Below are positions 1-5,595 of a stretch of 5,595 bases of DNA, in pieces. The notes beneath the pieces are model-generated. The model saw only the letters and a program-made list of their open reading frames with translations, was not told where the DNA came from and made no database searches. This DNA is from UBA1388 sp964555515. GTDB taxonomy: Bacteria; Patescibacteriota; Microgenomatia; UBA1400; PJMF01. Positions within the stretch are counted from its first letter, which is position 1, and each line of letters begins with the position of its first letter. Position numbers and translations under genes: made by a program. The stretch is taken from assembly GCA_964555515.1 (NCBI GenBank), contig CAZKSJ010000045.1, positions 1 through 5,595 of the forward strand. The letters run 5' to 3'.

Positions 1-599
1 CTAAAGTGATTAGGAGAAGAATCTTATTCTTGGATCCACCAAGAAGAGTTAAGAGAAAGAATAAATTATCTAAAGATAGATCAAGAAGATCTCCTAAGGT
101 TACTAAACCAGGATATATCGAAATGGACTCTGTGGTGGTGTATATCGACAACACTCGACACAACTTCATGTGTTGTATCGATATCTTTACAAAGCTAGCT
201 CATGTCAGGAAAGTTAGCACTCTCTCTAGCTTGCAAGCTAAAATTACTTTTCAGGAATTCCAAAATATTTTGCCTCATCAAGTTTATACAGTCCAAACAG
301 ACAACGGGTCAGAATTTTTTAAAACATTTCACCAGTATCTGGAGAAGCAAAAAATTAAACATCAATTTATTTATCCTAGATCACCCAAAATTAATGGTGT
401 TGTTGAAAGATTTAACAGAACCATCCAAGAAGAGTTTATTAACAGAAATGATGAGATCTACTATGACTTAAACACTTTCCAAGTTAAACTAACTAAGTAC
501 TTAGCTTGGTACAACACCAAGCGACCACATAGGGCACTAAATTATCAATCACCAGTGCAATTTATTACAACCAATTTTCCGAAAAGTATGTGCGACTAA
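1..599 (+). CDS. DDE transposase, rve integrase core, 5'-truncated by window edge
   Basis: This is the C-terminal part of an RNase H-fold DDE transposase, which cuts and joins the ends of its own insertion sequence. The frame is open to the left edge, so the GTG at 6-8 need not be a start and the N-terminal helix-turn-helix region is off the window. Relatives usually have about 300-350 residues; roughly 197 are visible. Counting from that GTG, the likely catalytic triad is D41 (in YIEMDS), D99 (in QTDNGSEF) and E134 (in NGVVERFNRT). D99 and E134 are separated by 34 residues, close to the D,D(35)E spacing of this group. The terminal WYNTKRPHRAL...SPVQF motif is also typical. No internal stop or frameshift is seen, so the visible part looks intact. 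It resembles IS481-like transposases common in CPR genomes; IS3 OrfB is the alternative. It reads toward the large gene at 643. Confidence 0.9.
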   Translation, partial: KVIRRRILFLDPPRRVKRKNKLSKDRSRRSPKVTKPGYIEMDSVVVYIDNTRHNFMCCIDIFTKLAHVRKVSTLSSLQAKITFQEFQNILPHQVYTVQTDNGSEFFKTFHQYLEKQKIKHQFIYPRSPKINGVVERFNRTIQEEFINRNDEIYYDLNTFQVKLTKYLAWYNTKRPHRALNYQSPVQFITTNFPKSMCD

Positions 600-601
600 C
601 A
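589..601. repeat. Candidate right terminal inverted repeat of the IS
   Basis: The 13 bases ending at 601 read, on the minus strand, TGTTAGTCGCACA. They lie at the junction between the end of the transposase frame and the A-rich promoter stretch. The TGT start fits IS481-type ends. The repeat may extend further left, because the last coding codons would be part of it. The matching left end is outside the window, so the repeat cannot be confirmed here. Confidence 0.4.
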
Positions 602-605
602 AAAA

Positions 606-635
606 TTCGCAAAAAGAAGCAAAAAAAGGTATAAT
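606..635 (+). promoter_or_regulatory. Probable sigma70-type promoter giving a leaderless mRNA
   Basis: A perfect TATAAT lies at 630-635. A weak -35 candidate, TTCGCA (four of six matches to TTGACA), lies at 606-611 with an 18-bp spacer. Transcription from this -10 would begin at about 641-643, at or next to the ATG at 643. There is no Shine-Dalgarno sequence at usable spacing; the nearest purine run (621-629) is 13 or more bases upstream and would lie outside the transcript. The -35 box lies just to the right of the presumed IS end, so the promoter seems to belong to the host sequence or to the junction. Its activity is inferred. Confidence 0.6.
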
Positions 636-642
636 AGACGGC

Positions 643-3600
643 ATGTCTGAAGTGTCTCAATCTGGCGACCCATCTAATGTTTCTCGGCAAGAAAACCAAC
701 CCCAGAACCCAGAATTAAATGCGCTTCCTGAGCAAGAGAGTCATGACGATGTGCTGCTGCCTATTAGAGAATTGATGGCTGAGATTGATTATGCAATTGT
801 CGGATCCAGCTTAATAAGTGTTAATGCTGACGATGTTGCTGAGGTGGGTGGTTTGTTAACACAATTAAAACTGACAATGAAACAGGTTGCCGCGGATGCC
901 AAAGCTAGAGGAGTGGGTATTCCGCAAGATGATGAGCTGATTCAAAAGATTAGAGCTGCACGAGAATGGTACACAAGTCAACTACAACCAGAGAGAGAGG
1001 GTGCTGCACAAAAAGCAAGTCGGGCAGAATCTTCTGACACAGCTCCTCCTGCAAAAGAACCTTCGCTAGATGAATGGGTTAATAATCCAGATTTACACCC
1101 TCAAATAATAAAAGAATTTAAAGCTCTTGTGGAAGAAATTAAGGCATCTCTTCAAGATCCAAGTTTTGATCCCCGAGAGGATTATAAAAATGGAAAATCT
1201 GCGCTGGAATTACTTGAGAAGGCCAGAAGAAATGTAGAGCGATACATTCAGATAGAAATGAAAAAAGGAGGAGATAATTTTGAAAAGATGGTTGCCATTG
1301 AGGCAATTTATTTGGAAGAAATGGCTAAAAATGTGGTAAATGATCTTGAAGCTAGAACACAAGAGAAAAAAGAGGTTGGGTTTGAGGCATGGAAGCGTCA
1401 AATAACCTCTGAACCCTGGTTTTCTGATTTAAATCGAGAGGCATCCGGAGATATCAAAGTATTATCAGATGCAGATTTGGCTAGCAAACTAGCAGAAATA
1501 AGCAGTCTTTTAGCTGTATTTGACACTGAGTATCAAAACAGACATGAGAACTTGTCTGCGGAGGAAAACAGCTGGATAAGTAAGCAAAGAGAAGGATTTC
1601 AAGCCTTTTTGTCAGTAATAGATCGGGAGATAGCTAACAGAGAGCAAGCTGAAAAGGACAAGACAATGACTCCCGACAAGTTGAGGAGAAAAAGAGGAAT
1701 TGGATTGGCTGTTGATTTTTTTGAGGGAGGGTATGGAAGAGATACTATTCCCAACTATGAAAACTTGGGTTGGCTTGATGCCACGCCCGAAAGGCTAACT
1801 CTCGCATTATGGAATTATGTGGAAGACACAGTAATGGAAATTAAAACATCAGGAGACAATGATTTTATAGATATGGATTTATTTGGTTGGACTATGCCAA
1901 TCCCTGAAAGTCCGACATTAGGAAGCGTAATTGAGAGCTTTTCAAACTTAGCTCTTGCCTATGCAGATCGGGGAATGTCAGAAGATGAAATAAGAAATCT
2001 TGATGGCAAATTCAGGTCCTTGTCGGGAAAACTTTCTGTTGATATTGCTCGAATTCAACAGATATACAAATTGGGCAGAGGCGTTCACGCCAACGAAGGC
2101 AACCCAGAGGGCTTAATAGCTTTCTTAAGAAATCAAGGAGAGGGAAATGTAATTTCTTCTCAGGATTTACAAAAAATTACAAGAATGGGTCTGGATTATC
2201 AGGACAAGGAGGGAGAAGTTCCACATCAAGAATTGTTGCTGTGGGCTCATCAGGCATGGATGTTTATGCATGATCCAGAAAAAGTGGACGTTGCAGTTCT
2301 AGATGATAGCACTGATGAAAAACCAGTCTTTGCGCGCAATGTGTTGTTGAAAAGTTCTTTAACTACGTTTCCAACTATTATCGAGGGAAATGTGTCTGAA
2401 GAGAGACAAATTGACGCTTTAATTAAGCGCAATTTGATAAGAAGTATAGTGGGCAAGGCTGCTGCAGGAACCCCTCCACCTTGGATTTCTGATCCAGAAT
2501 GGGGAAGAAAGCCTGGAGAGACGTTGTCACAACTATCTCAGAGGAGGCTGATGTTGGGAAGGGCAATTCTACAGGAGGAACTTTTCGGGCAAAGGGGGCG
2601 AGAAAAACCAGACAGGAACAACCCCAACTGTTTTTATTGGAGGTGGGAAAAAAAGTTAAAGGGTGAGGTTGGTCATGGTGTTGATCTAGATGAAGAAAAG
2701 GCCGCTAAAGCAGGTTTTAGGGCAGAACAGCAAACAAATAACTTGATGGAATATTATTTAATGCCTGCTAAGGCAGAGGGTTTAAAAGAAACCAGCAGGA
2801 GCAAGCAGGGATACAGAAGACTTGGAAAATACAGGGAAATTGTAGGTAGAACAGGACCAACAGCTGATTTTTATATTGCTCGCGGGCTTGTCAGCCCGCA
2901 AATGTACAGCAGAAAGCTACTTAATGAGGGCGGGGGTGATGGAAGCCATGGTCCAGAAAACACCAAAGACAAGTGGTTTAAGTTTTTTGAAACGATGATT
3001 GATCGCTATTATTACATCCCTGACGGAGAGATGGAGGGACAAACCTTAAGAGAGGCAATAATAAATTGTGACTCGGGAGCTGATTTTGCAAATATTGAAT
3101 TCAGCACTGCCATTGGATCTTCTGATGCCACAAATCTCCCGTGGCAAAAACAACTTGAATTAGGATGGAATTTTACTCAGTGGGTTTTGGGAAAAGGATT
3201 TGGCGTGAATTGGCATAACGTGGTTATGGCGGAACCTGGATCGGGAGGTGCAACGGTTACCTTCAATCCACAGATAGCAGAATTGATTAAGTCAAAAATG
3301 TCAAGGAATGCATATTATATGTTAACAAGAGACTATGGCAGGCAAGTGGCATCATGGCAAACTGAGCAAGATTGGGCTAATTTTAGAGCAATAGAAGACA
3401 AATATTTGGAGCAACTCGAGCGGGGAGTTGTGGTTCCTGTAAAGCCAGCTACTGTGTCGCAGGAAGATTGGGATCAGGTTATTGAGTATAACAAGAAGCC
3501 AACGTCTTCTCACCAACTTATTGATGGGAAATCTTTGTCTGATAAAACTGGTCCTGGCATGGTGAGGTATGCGGCAAATGTAACAGATATGGTTTGGATT

Positions 3601-3993
3601 CCAAATCAAGAGCGAGATATGAATTCATTTGAGCGAGAGGTAATTTTGGGTGGTAGAAACGACTACGCAACGATTATTCAAAAATTAATTGTAGGAAACT
3701 TATTCATGGGCGATGTGTTTAGAAATGAAAATCAAGGGGCTATTACCTCAAAGGACATAGATGCATTTTTCAAATTGTTTTCCTATGACTACTGGAAAAA
3801 TATGCAAGGATCGGGAGCGCTTCAGGCAATTGATAGGCTTCTACAGGGTCGAAAAATTGAGAAGAAATATACTGGATTAGGATACTTCTCTCCTAAAGAA
3901 GTTGAGGCAATGTTGGATGAGGCGGCTGTGGGCACTGGCCTTGCCACCGCTATTCGCGGAATGATCGAAGATGCGCAAAAATTTGGTGGATGA
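643..3993 (+). CDS. Large soluble protein of unknown function (1116 aa)
   Basis: I do not recognise a family for this 1116-residue protein. It has no signal peptide and no convincing membrane segment, so it is probably cytosolic. Residues 1-38 are polar and rich in Q, N, S and E, and look disordered. Residues 39-110 look helical. Residues 112-142 form a second low-complexity linker (Q, E, A, S, P). Residues 150-345 are charged and mostly helical (E/K-rich). The rest looks globular, with many Trp and Tyr and short motifs such as RRKRGIGLAVDFFEGGYGRD (349-368), NNPNCFYWRWEKKLKGE (659-675) and GPGMVRYAANVTDMVWIPNQ (970-989). There are only two cysteines, C663 and C809, and no zinc-binding cluster. 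No Walker A, nuclease or protease signature was found. The ATG at 643 is chosen because a perfect -10 box sits 7 bp before it; M45 (775) is a weaker alternative. The gene converges on a VirB6-like gene, leaving 24 bp between them. A structural or accessory role near a secretion system is only a guess. Confidence 0.9.
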   Translation: MSEVSQSGDPSNVSRQENQPQNPELNALPEQESHDDVLLPIRELMAEIDYAIVGSSLISVNADDVAEVGGLLTQLKLTMKQVAADAKARGVGIPQDDELIQKIRAAREWYTSQLQPEREGAAQKASRAESSDTAPPAKEPSLDEWVNNPDLHPQIIKEFKALVEEIKASLQDPSFDPREDYKNGKSALELLEKARRNVERYIQIEMKKGGDNFEKMVAIEAIYLEEMAKNVVNDLEARTQEKKEVGFEAWKRQITSEPWFSDLNREASGDIKVLSDADLASKLAEISSLLAVFDTEYQNRHENLSAEENSWISKQREGFQAFLSVIDREIANREQAEKDKTMTPDKLRRKRGIGLAVDFFEGGYGRDTIPNYENLGWLDATPERLTLALWNYVEDTVMEIKTSGDNDFIDMDLFGWTMPIPESPTLGSVIESFSNLALAYADRGMSEDEIRNLDGKFRSLSGKLSVDIARIQQIYKLGRGVHANEGNPEGLIAFLRNQGEGNVISSQDLQKITRMGLDYQDKEGEVPHQELLLWAHQAWMFMHDPEKVDVAVLDDSTDEKPVFARNVLLKSSLTTFPTIIEGNVSEERQIDALIKRNLIRSIVGKAAAGTPPPWISDPEWGRKPGETLSQLSQRRLMLGRAILQEELFGQRGREKPDRNNPNCFYWRWEKKLKGEVGHGVDLDEEKAAKAGFRAEQQTNNLMEYYLMPAKAEGLKETSRSKQGYRRLGKYREIVGRTGPTADFYIARGLVSPQMYSRKLLNEGGGDGSHGPENTKDKWFKFFETMIDRYYYIPDGEMEGQTLREAIINCDSGADFANIEFSTAIGSSDATNLPWQKQLELGWNFTQWVLGKGFGVNWHNVVMAEPGSGGATVTFNPQIAELIKSKMSRNAYYMLTRDYGRQVASWQTEQDWANFRAIEDKYLEQLERGVVVPVKPATVSQEDWDQVIEYNKKPTSSHQLIDGKSLSDKTGPGMVRYAANVTDMVWIPNQERDMNSFEREVILGGRNDYATIIQKLIVGNLFMGDVFRNENQGAITSKDIDAFFKLFSYDYWKNMQGSGALQAIDRLLQGRKIEKKYTGLGYFSPKEVEAMLDEAAVGTGLATAIRGMIEDAQKFGG
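2882..2899. repeat. Short perfect GC-rich inverted repeat inside the large gene
   Basis: Arms of 7 bp (GCGGGCT at 2882-2888 and AGCCCGC at 2893-2899) enclose the loop TGTC. The stem is conspicuously GC-rich for this gene and is not followed by a T run, so it does not look like an intrinsic terminator. It falls in codons for A-R-G-L-V-S-P-Q around residues 746-753. A role is unproven. Confidence 0.4.
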
Positions 3994-4017
3994 TTTAATG
4001 AAATGAAAAACTGTTGT
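3994..4017. other. Short convergent intergenic gap without a visible terminator
   Basis: The 24 bases between the stop of the large gene (TGA, 3991-3993) and the stop of the minus-strand membrane gene (TAA, read from 4018-4020) are A/T-rich. I see no stem-loop with a T run on either strand. Transcripts from the two sides may therefore overlap, or stop inside the opposing gene or by a factor-dependent route. Confidence 0.5.
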
Positions 4018-5595
4018 TTAGGTTGTCTGTGGTCCCCTTGCCGAAACTCCTGTTCTTGTTTCAGGGTTTGTGCCAGCAGCTGTTTCGTCTGAATTAATAA
4101 CTCTTCTTCTTACTTCCTGATTGTATAAATTCTTGGCAGCATTAAATGTTCCAATATTATTTTCTATTGCTTTTCCTACCCTAGCCGCTTTACTGGCAAT
4201 TCTTGGTCCATAGGCAATAATTGGTATTGCCGCTCCTCCAATCACAGCTCCAGTTTGAGCACCGCTTTTAGCACCAATGCCCTCTTTGCCCCTACCATAC
4301 CATGCACCAACACCGGCTCCAACTGCAGTTAACCCAGCTGTACCGATTGCCCCAGCTCCAAACCTAGTAATATTTCTCGCGTTTAGCCCAAGTGGCATTT
4401 TGCCACTCCAACCCTGCTTAGATCTATCCCAAGCCGCTCCGGCGATCGCGGCGGCGAAGCCGCCGTCACTGGCACCCAAAGATTCTTTGACCTTCTTCAC
4501 AATTTCCGGCAAAGCCAAGATGGTGGCAAGACCCAACATGGGTCCAATCATGCCAGCAGCTCCCGAGCCAATTAAAAATGGTGGCATAAAACCGCCGGTG
4601 CTAGTTCCTACTTCTGTAAATTTGGCAAACATGATTAGGGCGAGTAGGACAGTGGGAAATGCCGCCAGATTGCCAATAATACCCTTAAGCCATGGGGTAA
4701 AAGTATTTTTTCCAGGTATGGCACCCATCATCAGCAGAATAGGGCTCATGATGACTGCAACCACAATACTGAAGTAAGACTTGAGTAATTCAAAAAAGAG
4801 TTTAAAAACACCGATGAGTACGGCAATAGTAATAATTAGGGATATGATGATGCCCCCACCAATAGCTAGTTGTCTATTCAACCAATTATTTCCACTTGCA
4901 ACTGCATCCAAACTATCACTGACCACATTTCTACTTAACCCACCATCCCAAATACCTTTGAACAATGCTCCGCCAACATCAAGTATATTCGCACTTAGCA
5001 CGCCTGATTCAAAAGCTTTACCCCCCACTTGAGGTAAATTACTAAGTAGGTCGCCAAAAATTCCAAGCATCATAAACATTGTTAAATACATCAGGTCTAC
5101 CAGTAGGCCGGCGATGGCGTAGGAAAAAGTGACCAAGATCAAGCTAATAATCACCGAGGGAATGGCCTGCTGGGCGGTGACGGCAGTTTGGCCAGCAATT
5201 TTGTAGCGGAACATGATCATAAAGCCAATCACAATAAAGGCACCAATGAAAAAGAAGTAGGCCACATTGCGGAACATTTTCCAGAGATCAAGAATGGGGC
5301 TTAATGAGGCAAACCCCAAACCTTGTGCGTAGGCAGGTGGGGCAAAACCAGCGCTTTCCACCAAGTCGGCAATGTAAACTGAAGTTTCTGCTGGTGGATG
5401 CTTGTAGAATTCTCCAATCATAGAAAATAAGCCAGTAATTGCGCCGCTTCCGGTTCCATAATTAAAACCTGCATCAGCTTCTTGCTGAATCACATTATTT
5501 GGTCCAGCCGCTTCCCCAATCCACTCAATGGCACTATAGCGCATCACATAACGCACCAAACACTCTAGAGAAGGGGTTTCGCAGTTCTGGATGGC
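4018..5595 (-). CDS. VirB6/TrbL-like polytopic membrane protein, 5'-truncated by window edge
   Basis: This is probably an inner-membrane channel component of a type IV secretion or DNA-transfer apparatus, the VirB6/TrbL role. At least 525 residues are visible. The frame stays open to the right edge, so the TTG at 5557-5559 is most likely an internal Leu codon and the true start is missing. Numbering from the first visible codon, residues 1-108 form a soluble segment with two cysteines (C5, C12). Hydrophobic segments follow at about 110-129, 145-180 (one or two passes), 246-266, 275-293, 305-326 and 339-362. The stretch ISLILVTFSYAIAGLLVDLM (149-168) strongly recalls VirB6-like proteins of CPR bacteria. 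Residues 412-462 are a Gly/Ala-rich, glycine-zipper-like stretch (GAGVGAWYGRGKEGIGAKSG). The tail is basic, then polar and probably disordered. Partner genes such as VirB4 would be expected to the right. Confidence is high for a membrane protein, moderate for the family. Confidence 0.8.
   Translation of the reverse strand, partial: AIQNCETPSLECLVRYVMRYSAIEWIGEAAGPNNVIQQEADAGFNYGTGSGAITGLFSMIGEFYKHPPAETSVYIADLVESAGFAPPAYAQGLGFASLSPILDLWKMFRNVAYFFFIGAFIVIGFMIMFRYKIAGQTAVTAQQAIPSVIISLILVTFSYAIAGLLVDLMYLTMFMMLGIFGDLLSNLPQVGGKAFESGVLSANILDVGGALFKGIWDGGLSRNVVSDSLDAVASGNNWLNRQLAIGGGIIISLIITIAVLIGVFKLFFELLKSYFSIVVAVIMSPILLMMGAIPGKNTFTPWLKGIIGNLAAFPTVLLALIMFAKFTEVGTSTGGFMPPFLIGSGAAGMIGPMLGLATILALPEIVKKVKESLGASDGGFAAAIAGAAWDRSKQGWSGKMPLGLNARNITRFGAGAIGTAGLTAVGAGVGAWYGRGKEGIGAKSGAQTGAVIGGAAIPIIAYGPRIASKAARVGKAIENNIGTFNAAKNLYNQEVRRRVINSDETAAGTNPETRTGVSARGPQTT

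Larger units (their letters stand above)
1..601 (+). mobile_element. Right-hand part of an IS481/IS3-like insertion sequence
   Basis: The segment is almost entirely transposase coding sequence and continues past the left edge of the window, so only the right part of the element is present. The right boundary is put near 601 because the sequence there reads TGTGCGACTAACA, whose reverse complement starts with TGT. IS481 and IS3 family elements typically end in TG(T)...(A)CA. The transposase stop codon (597-599) would then lie inside the terminal repeat, which is common in compact elements. The left terminal repeat and the target-site duplication are not visible, so the boundary is an inference. 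Confidence 0.6.

Noticed and set aside
202..471. 89-residue frame on the + strand inside the transposase gene
   Set aside because: It overlaps the clear DDE transposase in another frame and shows no family features.
3229..3261. Possible P-loop, AEPGSGGATV, at residues 863-872 of the large protein
   Set aside because: It lacks the GK[ST] of Walker A, and no Walker B partner is evident.
1210..3609. Three minus-strand frames of 63-85 residues within the large gene
   Set aside because: They lie antisense to an intact 1116-residue frame, with no motif or ribosome binding site to support them.
4442..4449. GCGATCGC octamer, like the HIP1 repeat of cyanobacteria
   Set aside because: A single copy in coding DNA with nothing else cyanobacterial; chance is the simplest explanation.
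4449..4465. CGGCGGC-GAA-GCCGCCG hairpin as a terminator or regulatory element
   Set aside because: It is internal to the membrane gene, has no T run, and follows from Gly/Ala codons (DGGFAAA).
4277..5032. Two + strand frames (166 and 83 residues) opposite the membrane gene
   Set aside because: They are antisense shadows of the VirB6-like gene; their Pro/Ala-rich composition mirrors its Gly/Ala codons.
1..5595. CRISPR array, tRNA or rRNA, or origin repeats
   Set aside because: No regularly spaced repeats, cloverleaf or rRNA-like segments were seen; nearly all of the window is coding.

Overview
The window looks like a piece of a Candidate Phyla Radiation (Patescibacteria) genome, probably Microgenomates-like. 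This rests on the AT-leaning sequence, a VirB6/TrbL-like membrane protein whose core closely resembles those common in that group, a transposase of a type frequent there, and a very large cytosolic protein with no recognisable domain. The placement comes from remembered family resemblance, not a search. TGA and TAA both work as ordinary stops, so nothing suggests the Gracilibacteria code.

Layout. (1) Positions 1 to about 601 hold the right-hand part of an insertion sequence: the C-terminal 197 or more residues of a DDE transposase with all three catalytic acidic residues, cut off on the left by the window edge. The element probably ends near 601. (2) About 43 bp follow, holding a perfect TATAAT at 630-635, only 7 bp before the ATG of the next gene. 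(3) Positions 643-3993 encode a soluble 1116-residue protein of unknown function, read on the + strand. (4) After a 24-bp gap with no visible terminator hairpin, positions 4018-5595 carry, on the minus strand, most of a polytopic membrane protein of the VirB6/TrbL type. Its start lies beyond the right edge.

No operon can be shown. The large gene and the membrane gene converge, and the transposase points the same way as the large gene. The membrane protein probably belongs to a type IV secretion or DNA-transfer apparatus encoded to the right of the window. Whether the large protein works with it is open; proximity is the only link. The most likely home for something undescribed is the 1116-residue protein, with its apparently leaderless expression beside an IS junction. 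There is no CRISPR array, tRNA or rRNA. No stretch over 300 bp lacks a gene.
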